DNA of 59,351 nucleotides from CALMFQ01 sp964495595 (lineage in GTDB: Bacteria; Pseudomonadota; Gammaproteobacteria; Burkholderiales; SCOH01): positions 1 to 59,351 of the forward strand of contig CAZBWH010000006.1 in assembly GCA_964495595.1 (NCBI GenBank), given 5' to 3'. The notes under the pieces are model-generated. The model did no database searches and was not told the origin of the DNA. It was given only the letters and a program-made list of their open reading frames with translations. Made by a program: the position numbers and the translations under genes. Below are positions 32,752 through 43,735 of the stretch, one piece after another; within the stretch, counting starts at the first letter, position 1, and each line of letters starts with the position of its first letter.

Positions 32752-34643
32752 CCTCTCTTTCGCCACTGACACGATTTCGCCAGGCAGCACTGCGCCAGCA
32801 GCTCAGCCTGACCATGATGCTGGCCGTGTTGAGCGTCGCCTTGCTCTCTTCGCTGGCCAGCAGTTGGCAAGCCAGCCGGCAGATCCGCCAGTCGATGCTG
32901 CTGCAGGGCGAACGGGTAGCAGCCACCTTTGCCCGCCAGGGTACCCTGGCGCTGCTGTCAAGCTCACCGGAAAATGCCGGCGAACCTGCACACGCCGCCT
33001 TGTCATTTCCCGACATCGTCAGAGTGGAAATTCACCAGGCCAACGGCAAGTCCCTGTTGGCCAAGGGCGCCCCCGACCACCATCCGCTCCCCCCTCTCAG
33101 CCTGCCTTTGTCATTGCGCAGCGCACAACTGGAGGCCGAGACCGATGAATCCTGGCGCTTTATCGCGCCGGTGATTCGCAAGGTTGAAACCTCGCCATTC
33201 GAGCTGGAACCAGCCCACGACGAAACCCTCGGCTACGTGCGGATCGTCAAGAGCAAAGCCAGCCTGCACCGCACACTGACCCAGGTGCTGCTGATCAATC
33301 TTGGGGTATCCCTTGCCGGTGCCATGTTGCTGCTGCAACTGGTACGACTGATGGCCGGCCGGCTTACCAAGCCGCTGACCGAGCTGTCATCGGCCATGGC
33401 GCGCGCCGAAAGGGGGGAAGCCAACGCCCAGGTCAGCATCAGCGGCCCGCGTGACATCGTCGAGATGGCCAAGGCATACAACCGGATGATCTCGGTGCTG
33501 CAAGAGCGTGAAATCGCCCTGCGTGACAGCCAGACCCGTTACCGGGAAGTCATCGAGTCGGTACGCGAGGTCATTTTCCAGCTTGACGAAGAAGCCCGCT
33601 GGCAACTGCTCAACCCGGCCTGGCAGGAAATCACCGGGCGAACGATTGACGATGCACTGGGGCAGCCAATGCTCGACTGCATCGCCACCGAGGACAAGCC
33701 TCAGGTCAACGACTACCTGCGCCAACTGCGCAACGGCCAGATTCAGCGCGCCACTTTCGAAACCCGTTTTTTGCGTACCGATGGCCGGCTGGCCTGGGCC
33801 GAAGTGAAACTGCATGGCCGGATCGACCCCAGCGGCCGCTTTACCGGCAGTTCCGGCACCTTTGACGACATCACCGAACGTAAGGAAAACGAGCAGGCGC
33901 TGGCGGCCTATCAGAGCGAACTGGAGGACAAGGTTGAAGCCCGCACCGCCGAGTTGCAAGCCGTCAACAAGGAACTGGAGGCGTTCAGCTATTCGATCTC
34001 GCACGATCTGCGGGCACCGTTGCGCGCCATTGACGGCTTCTCGCGGCTACTGCAGGAAGACTATTGCACCGGACTACCCGAAGAAGCGCAGGATTATCTG
34101 AGCCGGATCGTCGCCGCCGCCGATCGCATGTCACAGCTGACCGATGGCTTGTTAACCCTGGCACGGGTCACCCGGAACGATTTGAACTGCAGGGAAGTCG
34201 ATCTGGGCAAACTGGCTCAAGGACTGCTCGGCGAACTGCAGGCATCGTTTCCGGAGCGTAACGTGGACATCCGGATCGAACCGGATCTGCTGGCTCAGGC
34301 CGATCCGGCCATGATGCAGGCGGTCATGCAGAATCTGATCAGCAACGCCTGGAAATTCACCGCGCTCTGCCCGATCGCCTGCATTGAAGTGGGCCGCAGC
34401 CAGACGCCCCGTGGTGAAGCATTTTTCGTTCGCGACAATGGCGCAGGCTTCGACATGGCCTACGCCAGCAAGCTGTTCGGCACCTTCCAGCGCCTGCACG
34501 GCAAGAACGAATACGAAGGCACCGGCGTAGGTCTCGCCACGGTGCAACGGATCATTCACCGCCACGGGGGCGAAATCTGGGCGCAGGCGGTTCCCGACCA
34601 CGGCGCGACGTTCTTCTTCACCCTGCCACGTTCCGCCGCATAA
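32748..34643 (+). CDS. Sensor histidine kinase (periplasmic sensor, HAMP, PAS, HisKA, HATPase)
   Basis: This 631-aa inner-membrane kinase has a first TM helix (about 20-40), a periplasmic domain of roughly 130 residues, a second TM helix (about 180-205, LLINLGVSLAGAMLLLQLVR), HAMP (AGRLTKPLTELSSAM), PAS (about 260-380, ending TFDDITERKENEQ), a coiled linker, HisKA with the phospho-His in YSISHDLRAPLRAIDGFS, and an ATPase domain with NLISNAWKFT, DNGAGFDM and GTGVGLATVQRIIHRHGG. No response regulator lies next to it, so it is an orphan kinase. It is coupled to the upstream binding protein by ATGA. A strong terminator follows. Confidence 0.93.
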   Translation: MTSLSPLTRFRQAALRQQLSLTMMLAVLSVALLSSLASSWQASRQIRQSMLLQGERVAATFARQGTLALLSSSPENAGEPAHAALSFPDIVRVEIHQANGKSLLAKGAPDHHPLPPLSLPLSLRSAQLEAETDESWRFIAPVIRKVETSPFELEPAHDETLGYVRIVKSKASLHRTLTQVLLINLGVSLAGAMLLLQLVRLMAGRLTKPLTELSSAMARAERGEANAQVSISGPRDIVEMAKAYNRMISVLQEREIALRDSQTRYREVIESVREVIFQLDEEARWQLLNPAWQEITGRTIDDALGQPMLDCIATEDKPQVNDYLRQLRNGQIQRATFETRFLRTDGRLAWAEVKLHGRIDPSGRFTGSSGTFDDITERKENEQALAAYQSELEDKVEARTAELQAVNKELEAFSYSISHDLRAPLRAIDGFSRLLQEDYCTGLPEEAQDYLSRIVAAADRMSQLTDGLLTLARVTRNDLNCREVDLGKLAQGLLGELQASFPERNVDIRIEPDLLAQADPAMMQAVMQNLISNAWKFTALCPIACIEVGRSQTPRGEAFFVRDNGAGFDMAYASKLFGTFQRLHGKNEYEGTGVGLATVQRIIHRHGGEIWAQAVPDHGATFFFTLPRSAA

Positions 34644-34647
34644 TAAA

Positions 34648-34677
34648 AAACCGGACTCCGTCTCCGGAGTCCGGTTT
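34648..34677. terminator. Bidirectional rho-independent terminator
   Basis: The perfect 13-bp stem AAACCGGACTCCG / CGGAGTCCGGTTT has a 4-base loop with flanking A-run, between the kinase and the convergent YdcH-like gene. Confidence 0.92.
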
Positions 34678-34700
34678 GCATCAAACCGCGCCGCGCCTAA

Positions 34701-34967
34701 TCAGCCGCAGCTGCCACAACACGGGCTGGAAGCCCCTTTCAGCATCGCATACAGCTGATCCTTCAACTGCAGTCGCTGTTTTTTCAACGATTCGAACGCC
34801 TCGTCAGTTACCGGCACACCTTCGCCTTCCAGACGGCACACCTCCTTGTCCAGATTCTGGTACTCGGTAAACAACCGCACGAAATGTGCATCTTCCATTT
34901 TCAACTGGCGAATCTCTTCTTTGAATTCAGGGAATTCCTTGGCCAAGTCGTGATGTTCTACGTACAT
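34701..34967 (-). CDS. YdcH/DUF465-family small coiled-coil protein with Cys-rich tail
   Basis: This 88-aa protein is helical and charged. The start VEHHDLAKEFPEFKEEIRQL and the helix ESLKKQRLQLKDQLYAML are characteristic of the YdcH family. The family is typically 55-75 aa; this one extends further and ends in SSPCCGSCG, a compact Cys cluster that may bind metal. Function is unknown. It is cytoplasmic. The ATG at 34967 is preceded by AAAGGAT. Confidence 0.85.
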   Translation of the reverse strand: MYVEHHDLAKEFPEFKEEIRQLKMEDAHFVRLFTEYQNLDKEVCRLEGEGVPVTDEAFESLKKQRLQLKDQLYAMLKGASSPCCGSCG

Positions 34968-35101
34968 GCATTCATCCTTTCTGTTTGGTAGCTCCGTACC
35001 TTCATATTACGCCGCACAAAATAAATCGGATTGATCCATATCAACTCTGCCGCATGCTGTTCCGCCGTTATATCATGCTGTTTTTACAGCAACAAACCCG
35101 G

Positions 35102-35707
35102 ATGAGAACCAGCCTGATCCTGCCGGTGCTGCTGGCCGCCAGCACCCACGCCAGTGTTTACAAATGCCAGCAAGGCTCGCAAACCGTCTATCAACAGACC
35201 CGCTGCGAGGCCGGCAGCGCCGGCGTTGCCAGTCAGCTCGAGCTGGCCAACAGCCTGGCCGGCTGCTACCCCTCCACTCAGGCCAACGCGCCTTCCGGGT
35301 ACTACGAAATCCTGCGCGAGCGGATTCCCCGGCCACGCTACCGCTACCCTTCCCGTGATTGGTATCGCTATCGCCACGACGAATACCGGGCGCCCGAGCT
35401 GTCAGATGACGACGAAGCCGATCTGCAGCAACCAGAACACGACATCCGGCTCTGGCTATTGCGCAGTGCCCGGCCGGGAAACATCCGCTGGCTGCTGCGG
35501 GCAGCCAGCCGCGACGAAGTGACCCAAGCATCCCGGCTGTCAGGCTACGATCTGCGGCAAGGCGTGACATTTGCCGAACAACCACGACACCATCACAGCT
35601 ATATGGCGCCAGGCATCTACCGTGGCCAGCATGCCGACGGTGGCGCGCTGTACTACCTGCATTTTGCAGACGACAAGGGGCTCACCCGCAAAATCGTCTG
35701 CCGTTAA
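35102..35707 (+). CDS. DUF4124-domain secreted protein
   Basis: This 201-aa protein has a signal peptide (MRTSLILPVLLAASTHA) and then a DUF4124 signature, VYKCQQGSQTVYQQTRCEAG. The middle is Arg/Tyr/Pro-rich (PRPRYRYPSRDWYRYRHDEY), followed by an acidic patch and a C-terminal domain of unknown type. It is probably periplasmic. The function is unknown; the DUF4124 module is common in proteobacterial envelope proteins. I take ATG 35102, which directly begins the signal sequence, over the far upstream frames. Confidence 0.8.
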   Translation: MRTSLILPVLLAASTHASVYKCQQGSQTVYQQTRCEAGSAGVASQLELANSLAGCYPSTQANAPSGYYEILRERIPRPRYRYPSRDWYRYRHDEYRAPELSDDDEADLQQPEHDIRLWLLRSARPGNIRWLLRAASRDEVTQASRLSGYDLRQGVTFAEQPRHHHSYMAPGIYRGQHADGGALYYLHFADDKGLTRKIVCR

Positions 35708-35726
35708 CACCCCGCCGGCGGCCTGG

Positions 35727-36671
35727 CTAATCGTGAATCCCCGCCCCGCGCGCCTGCTGGTCAGCGTGGTACGAGCTGCGCACCATCGCGCCGACGGCGG
35801 CATGTTTGAACCCCATCTCCCGCGCCTGCTGCTCGAACATGCGGAAAGTGTCCGGGTGCACGTAGCGGCTCACCGGCAGGTGGCCGGTAGAGGGCTGCAG
35901 GTACTGGCCGATGGTCAGCATGTCGATGTCGTGGGCGCGCATGTCGCGCATGGTTTGCAGGATTTCGTCGTCGGTTTCACCCAGCCCGACCATCAGTCCG
36001 GATTTGGTCGGTACCCACGGAAACAGCCGCTTGAACTCGCGCAACAGGTTCAGGGAATGGGCGAAATCAGCCCCCGGCCGGGCGGCCTTGTACAGGCGCG
36101 GCACGGTTTCCAGATTGTGGTTCATCACATCGGGCAACCCCAGGCGGAAGGTTTCCAGCGCGACCTCCAGCCGGCCGCGAAAATCCGGTACCAGCATTTC
36201 GATCTGGGTCGCCGGCGACAACTCGCGGCTGGCCTGGATGCAGTCGACAAAATGCTGCGCGCCGCCATCGCGCAAGTCATCGCGATCCACCGAAGTGATC
36301 ACGACGTACTTGAGCTTGAGCGCGGCGATGGTTTCGCCCAGATGGCGCGGTTCGTCCGGATCGAGCGGGTTCGGCCGGCCGTGGCCGACGTCGCAGAACG
36401 GGCAACGGCGGGTGCAGATATCGCCCATGATCATGAACGTGGCGGTACCTTTGCCGAAACACTCTCCAATGTTCGGGCAGGATGCTTCTTCGCAGACAGT
36501 GTGCAGTTTCTGTTCGCGCAATACCTGCTTGATTTCGTAAAAGCGCGAGCCGGACGGGCTCTTGGCACGAATCCAGTCCGGCTTGGGCAGACGCTCGGTA
36601 GCCGGCACGATCTTGATCGGAATACGCGCGGTCTTGGCGGCGCCTTTGAGTTTGATGGTTTCGTCGGTCAT
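35727..36671 (-). CDS. lipA: Lipoyl synthase
   Basis: This 314-aa radical-SAM enzyme inserts two sulfurs into octanoyl groups of lipoyl domains. The radical-SAM cluster cysteines are C86, C90 and C93 (CTRRCPFC). The second, sacrificial cluster is in CEEASCPNIGECF. The C-terminal RSSYHADQQ supplies the serine ligand. The start overlaps the lipB stop by 4 bases (ATGA). Its 3' end is convergent with the DUF4124 gene, 19 bases apart. Confidence 0.97.
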   Translation of the reverse strand: MTDETIKLKGAAKTARIPIKIVPATERLPKPDWIRAKSPSGSRFYEIKQVLREQKLHTVCEEASCPNIGECFGKGTATFMIMGDICTRRCPFCDVGHGRPNPLDPDEPRHLGETIAALKLKYVVITSVDRDDLRDGGAQHFVDCIQASRELSPATQIEMLVPDFRGRLEVALETFRLGLPDVMNHNLETVPRLYKAARPGADFAHSLNLLREFKRLFPWVPTKSGLMVGLGETDDEILQTMRDMRAHDIDMLTIGQYLQPSTGHLPVSRYVHPDTFRMFEQQAREMGFKHAAVGAMVRSSYHADQQARGAGIHD

Positions 36672-37300
36672 GATTGAGCCGCAATAAGGTGTTGCAGGTG
36701 GGCAAGAAAGCGCTCGCTGATGGTGTCAAAGCCATCGCACACCCCCAGCTCGCGCAATTGGGTCATGCGCTGGTTGGCATAGCCACAGGGATTGATCCAG
36801 TTGAATGGGGCCATGTCCATGTCAATGTTGAGGCTGACGCCGTGGTAAGTGCAGCCGTGTTTGACCCGCAAGCCAATCGAGGCGACCTTGGCTTCTTCGA
36901 CATACACGCCCGGGGCATCGATCTTGCCATAAGCCTGAAGGCCGTAACCGGCCAGCAGGTCGATCACCGCCTGCTCGATGGTGCGCACCAGTTCGCGAAT
37001 CGACAACGCGTAACGATCCAGGCGCAGCAACAGATATACCACCAGCTGGCCGGGGCCGTGGTACGTGACTTGGCCGCCGCGGTCGGTCTGGATCACCGGG
37101 ATCGGCGTCGGCAGCAAGATGTGCTCCGGCTTGCCGGCCAGCCCCTGGGTAAACACGGGCGGATGCTGCACGACCCACAATTCATCCGGCGTGTCGGGCT
37201 GGCGGGCGGCCGTGAACGCCTGCATGGCGTCGAAAACGGTCTGGTAATCGGCCAGGCCAAGCCGGCGGACCCGTAGCTGGGCAGGAGTGCTGGCGTGCAT
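36668..37300 (-). CDS. lipB: Octanoyl-[acyl-carrier-protein]:protein N-octanoyltransferase
   Basis: This 210-aa enzyme moves octanoyl groups from acyl carrier protein to lipoyl domains, feeding LipA. The RGGQVTYHGPGQLVVYLLL motif, the catalytic Lys in AKVASIGLRVKHG and the acyl-binding Cys in NPCGYANQRMTQL are all present. It is coupled to lipA downstream and lies 10 bases from ybeD upstream. Confidence 0.97.
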   Translation of the reverse strand: MHASTPAQLRVRRLGLADYQTVFDAMQAFTAARQPDTPDELWVVQHPPVFTQGLAGKPEHILLPTPIPVIQTDRGGQVTYHGPGQLVVYLLLRLDRYALSIRELVRTIEQAVIDLLAGYGLQAYGKIDAPGVYVEEAKVASIGLRVKHGCTYHGVSLNIDMDMAPFNWINPCGYANQRMTQLRELGVCDGFDTISERFLAHLQHLIAAQS

Positions 37301-37310
37301 GCTGGCCGGG

Positions 37311-37580
37311 TTACAGCACGATCTTGACCAGCGGGTGGCCGGTCAATTCCAGATACAGATTATCAAGCTGTGGCTTGGAGGTGGCGGTAATGGTCACTGT
37401 GACCGACAGGTAATTGCCATTCTTGCTCAGCCGCATCTCCAGATCGGTTTCGGACACGTCGGGCGCGTGCTTGGCGACAATATCCAGCACCACCTGACCA
37501 AAGCCATCGGTGCGCGTACCCATGACCTTGATCGGGAACCGGCAGGGAAATTCGAGCAGTGTGTCCTGTTGCTGGGTCAT
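37311..37580 (-). CDS. ybeD: YbeD/DUF493 (UPF0250) protein
   Basis: This 89-aa ACT-like small protein opens LLEFPCRFPIKVMGTR and contains SVTVTITATSKPQLDNLYLE, as in E. coli YbeD (87 aa). It commonly lies beside lipB and is suspected to regulate lipoate metabolism allosterically, without proof. It overlaps the upstream aminotransferase by 4 bases. Confidence 0.95.
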   Translation of the reverse strand: MTQQQDTLLEFPCRFPIKVMGTRTDGFGQVVLDIVAKHAPDVSETDLEMRLSKNGNYLSVTVTITATSKPQLDNLYLELTGHPLVKIVL

Positions 37581-38437
37581 GATGCGCCTCCCTGACGCAA
37601 GACATTATGCTTGAACGCCTGATACCAGGCGTCCATCTGAGCGGCCAGCGGGCCGGGGTGACCACTGCCGACCGCCACACCATCCAGACGGGTGATCGGC
37701 AGGATTTCGCGGGTGCTGGACGTCATCCAGATTTCGTCGGCAGCGCGCAATTCCTGCGCGCTGACCGGCCTGACCTCGAGCGGAACCCGGTGCGCGGCTG
37801 CCAGCTCCAGCACCACATCGTAGGTAATGCCGGACAGCATCAGCTGCGATTTGGGCGGGCAGCACAACACGCCCCCCTTGACGACAAAGATGTTACTGGC
37901 AGCGCCTTCCGTCAGCCAGCCATCGCGAAGCAGGATGCTTTCAGCACACCCCTGCGCCAGCGCTTCATTGCGCAACAGCACGTTGGCCAGCAGCGCCAGT
38001 GATTTGATGTCACAACGCAACCAGCGGTAATCCTCGCGGCTGATTGCGCTGACGCCCTGCGCCTTGAGCTCGGCGCTGGCGGTGATCAGCGGCATCGGGT
38101 AGATCAGGGTGCTTGGCTGAACCGGATCGGGGAAAGGAAAATCCCGATTCGGGCCACAGCCACGGGTAACTTGCACATACACCTGCTGATCCTCGAAATC
38201 CTGCTGCGCGACAGCTTGCAGCACCAGCGCCCGCCATTGGCTGGCCGGTAGCGGATTGGCCAGCCGGATGCTGTCGAGGCTGGCCTGCAGGCGACCGAGA
38301 TGTTCGTCCAGCCGGAACGGATGGCGCGAGTACACCGGGACCACTTCATACACTCCGTCGGCAAACAGGAATCCGCGATCCAGCACTGACACACGAGCGT
38401 CAGCCAGAGCGGTCCAGTCTCCATTCAGATAGATCAT
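37577..38437 (-). CDS. dat: D-amino acid aminotransferase (PLP fold type IV)
   Basis: This 286-aa PLP enzyme interconverts D-alanine and D-glutamate with their 2-oxo acids and so supplies peptidoglycan precursors. It starts MIYLNGDWTALADARVSVLD and has RGFLFADGVYEVVPVYSRHP. The PLP lysine lies in CDIKSLALLANVLLRNEA, and GWLTEGAASNIFVVKGG and the SSTREILPI phosphate-cup motif follow. GGAGGG precedes the ATG at 38437. Its start overlaps the upstream GNAT stop by 4 bases, and its own stop overlaps ybeD, making one operon with a D-Ala carboxypeptidase just upstream. Confidence 0.92.
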   Translation of the reverse strand: MIYLNGDWTALADARVSVLDRGFLFADGVYEVVPVYSRHPFRLDEHLGRLQASLDSIRLANPLPASQWRALVLQAVAQQDFEDQQVYVQVTRGCGPNRDFPFPDPVQPSTLIYPMPLITASAELKAQGVSAISREDYRWLRCDIKSLALLANVLLRNEALAQGCAESILLRDGWLTEGAASNIFVVKGGVLCCPPKSQLMLSGITYDVVLELAAAHRVPLEVRPVSAQELRAADEIWMTSSTREILPITRLDGVAVGSGHPGPLAAQMDAWYQAFKHNVLRQGGAS

Positions 38438-38892
38438 TTGCGCCCTCCAAGCGATTTGATCAGCAGATGCTGGGTGGTGGTGACACAATAGCCCTGGCGC
38501 AGGTAGAAATGATGGGCATCGTGGCGCATGGTGCTACTGCGCAATGACACCGATAATACGCCATGAGCCAGTGCCCAGCCTTCAGCCGCCGCCAGTATTC
38601 GTCTGGCCACCTGCTGGCCACGCACGGCCTGGTCGACCACGAAGCCGGTGATCTCCACCGTCGGCGGCGCCTCCAGCAGCACCCGCAACTCAAGCGCAGC
38701 CCACGCCAGCGGCGCGTTACTTTCATCGACCCCGACCAACACCGTGCGGTCCGGACTGCCAAGCAGCAGCCGGAGATGGGCTTGCAGCGCGGCTTCGCCC
38801 GGGTCGAAGCCGATCTGGCGACACAGGCCCAGCAGTACGGGCGTGTCGGTAACCGTAGCTGCCCGGATGAAAATCAGACGAGTATCAGGCAT
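38434..38892 (-). CDS. GNAT-family N-acetyltransferase
   Basis: This 152-aa acetyltransferase begins FIRAATVTDTPVLLGLCRQI and carries the acetyl-CoA loop in VDQAVRGQQVARRILAAAEG (RGQQVAR replaces RGxGxG/A). The C-terminal HHFYLRQGYC is GNAT-like. The substrate is unknown; its coupling with dat points to an amino-acid or cell-wall related role, but this is an inference. ATG 38892 is taken over the frame start at 38916. Confidence 0.82.
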   Translation of the reverse strand: MPDTRLIFIRAATVTDTPVLLGLCRQIGFDPGEAALQAHLRLLLGSPDRTVLVGVDESNAPLAWAALELRVLLEAPPTVEITGFVVDQAVRGQQVARRILAAAEGWALAHGVLSVSLRSSTMRHDAHHFYLRQGYCVTTTQHLLIKSLGGRK

Positions 38893-38958
38893 GGTGGGCA
38901 GTCCGCAAAGCCGCAACGCGCGACGGTGTTATCATCATAGGCCACGCCCACCAGGCCG

Positions 38959-40104
38959 TTACTTGAACATCAGACGCACGCTGTCCCAGGTACGGCCGAC
39001 AAAGCCGGCCTGCGACACGGTTGCCAGCGCGACGACCGGATATTCGCCAAGAGGCTTGCCATTCAGCTCCAGCCGCACCTTGCCCACCGCCTGCCCGGAG
39101 GAAACCGGTGCCATCAGCGGCTGCAAGGTCGTCAGGGTCGCCTTGATATTGCCGGCCTGCCCCTTGGGCACGGACAGGAACAGATCGCGGTCAAAGCCGA
39201 TTTTTACCTCTTCTGCAGCGCCTTTCCATACCTTGAGCGACTGGATCGCCTGATTGCGACTGTAGACCCGTGGCGTGTCGTAAAACTGCAAACCGTAGTT
39301 GAGTAGTTTGGCACTTTCCGCCTCACGGACACTGGCCGATGTTGTTCCCAGCACAACCGACAGCACTCGCCGGCCGTCACGTCGCGAGGTAGCCACCAGG
39401 CAATAGCCTGCACTATCGGTATGGCCGGTTTTCATGCCATCTACGTTCGGGTCCTTCCACAGCAGGCCGTTACGATTTGCCTGAGTAATCTTGTTGTAGG
39501 TGTATTCCTTTTGCGAATAGATCGGGAAGTACTGCGGAAAATCCTTGATGATGGCCGTTGCCAGCAGCGCCAGATCGCCGGCGCTGGTGTAGTGCTGCGG
39601 ATGAGGCAAGCCCGTCGAATTCATGAAGTGGCTGTTTTTCATCCCCAGTCGCTGAGCCTCGCGGTTCATCATCTGTGCGAACACCGCCTCACTGCCGGCG
39701 ATCGCCTCGGCCAGTGCGATACAGGCATCGTTGCCGGACTGGATGATCATGCCGTGAATCAGCTCATTGGCCGTTACCGGCGTTTTGAGGTCGATGAACA
39801 TGCGAGAGCCTTCGGCCCGCCAGGCGGTTTGTGACACCGGAATCACCTGATCGAGCTTGATGGTTCCCTGCTTGATCGCCTTGAAAGTGAGATAGGCGGT
39901 CATCAGCTTGGTCAGCGAGGCAGGCTCGACCCGCTCGTCGGCGCCCTTGGCGGCCAAAGTCTGGTTGCTGTGAAAATCTTTCAGGAAATAGGCCCGCGCC
40001 GCGACATCGGGCGGCGGCGGAACCATCGAATTGGCATGGGTTGCCTGTGCCAGTGCGGCACAGCAGGCCAGGGAAAACAGGGCTTGGGTAAGGACTTGGT
40101 TCAT
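38959..40104 (-). CDS. dacC: D-alanyl-D-alanine carboxypeptidase (DacA/DacC-type PBP5)
   Basis: This 381-aa penicillin-binding protein trims the terminal D-Ala from peptidoglycan pentapeptides. A signal peptide (VLTQALFSLACCAALAQA) precedes the catalytic triad motifs: SxxK at S63-LTK66, SGN in IIQSGNDACIALAEAI and KTG in DGMKTGHTDSAGYCLV. The C-terminal beta-domain ends FVGRTWDSVRLMFK, the amphipathic tail that anchors PBP5 enzymes to the membrane. It lies 66 bases upstream of the GNAT-dat-ybeD-lipB-lipA genes and could share their transcript. Confidence 0.94.
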   Translation of the reverse strand: MNQVLTQALFSLACCAALAQATHANSMVPPPPDVAARAYFLKDFHSNQTLAAKGADERVEPASLTKLMTAYLTFKAIKQGTIKLDQVIPVSQTAWRAEGSRMFIDLKTPVTANELIHGMIIQSGNDACIALAEAIAGSEAVFAQMMNREAQRLGMKNSHFMNSTGLPHPQHYTSAGDLALLATAIIKDFPQYFPIYSQKEYTYNKITQANRNGLLWKDPNVDGMKTGHTDSAGYCLVATSRRDGRRVLSVVLGTTSASVREAESAKLLNYGLQFYDTPRVYSRNQAIQSLKVWKGAAEEVKIGFDRDLFLSVPKGQAGNIKATLTTLQPLMAPVSSGQAVGKVRLELNGKPLGEYPVVALATVSQAGFVGRTWDSVRLMFK

Positions 40105-40189
40105 GGTGGCAACGTGAAGGGCTGAATAAAGGAAAATTGTCGGGCGCCGCAATAGTCGGCGTCAAAAGGATGCGTACACCAGAAAACAA

Positions 40190-40227
40190 GCATACGGCGA
40201 TGTTTCACGTGAAACATCGCCGTATGC
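40190..40227. other. Perfect parS site (4) embedded in a perfect 38-bp palindrome
   Basis: The centre (40201-40216) is TGTTTCACGTGAAACA, identical to the parS consensus. The symmetry extends without mismatch to 38 bases, each side adding GCATACGGCGA or its complement. It lies between the rapA stop and dacC, both minus strand, so it may also act as a hairpin at the 3' end of rapA. Confidence 0.93.
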
Positions 40228-40237
40228 AAACAGCCGG

Positions 40238-43084
<2,847 letters not shown>

Positions 43085-43231
43085 GAGGGGCGAATCCGCA
43101 ATGAAAAGTGGGCCGCACGCTCCAATTCGGCGTGTCGACGAGGTTGACCGGGGACTGTTGAAGCAGGTTTCAACGCTGCGAACCTTGCGCGTCAACAGAG
43201 CCTAAGCAGTGTTGGGGCAAGCCGGGCGTTT

Positions 43232-43735
43232 TCAACCACCTGTTGGCGGTAAATCTTCCCAGCGACAGAAACTGGCTGCCTGCCCGTAATCCACCCCCTC
43301 CGCGTCGACGACGTTCCAGATCACCGCCTGCAGGATGCGAAAACGCTGGCCATTGGCGGCGATGCGCACCCCTTGGTAGCCATCGATGAAGCCGTCACGG
43401 CTGACCCTGGCCAGCAAGGCGGCCCGCGCCTCGCGGGCGACCGGCTCGGCAGTGAAGCGGGATGGGGTGTGCACGAACGTCGGCCACGGCATCTGCCAGC
43501 GCTCCAGCGCCAGCCGGTTGCCGTAATTGAGGATGGGATCGGCTTCGGTGCCATGCGACACGATCACTTGCGGTGCCCGCCAGAACTGCGGCGCCAGCGG
43601 CTGGTGTGGGTCGATGTCGAGCAGCGGCCGGCCGGTGAGGCGCACATGGCTATCCAGCAGGCGGCGCAGATGCGCCTCGCGCCAGGCAGTCGGCTGATCG
43701 GGCGGGGTAGCATCAGGAAAATCAGGGTCGACCAT
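43232..43735 (-). CDS. MEKHLA-domain (PAS-like) protein
   Basis: This 167-aa protein is a single MEKHLA domain: SHGTEADPILNYGNRLALER, TPSRFTAEPVAREARAALL, GFIDGYQGVRIAANGQRFRI and VWNVVDAEGVDYGQAASFCR are all family blocks. MEKHLA is PAS-related and is found alone in bacteria and at the end of plant HD-ZIP III proteins; its ligand is unknown. It overlaps the end of the J-like gene by 14 bases and is the last gene of a four-gene operon. Confidence 0.88.
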   Translation of the reverse strand: MVDPDFPDATPPDQPTAWREAHLRRLLDSHVRLTGRPLLDIDPHQPLAPQFWRAPQVIVSHGTEADPILNYGNRLALERWQMPWPTFVHTPSRFTAEPVAREARAALLARVSRDGFIDGYQGVRIAANGQRFRILQAVIWNVVDAEGVDYGQAASFCRWEDLPPTGG

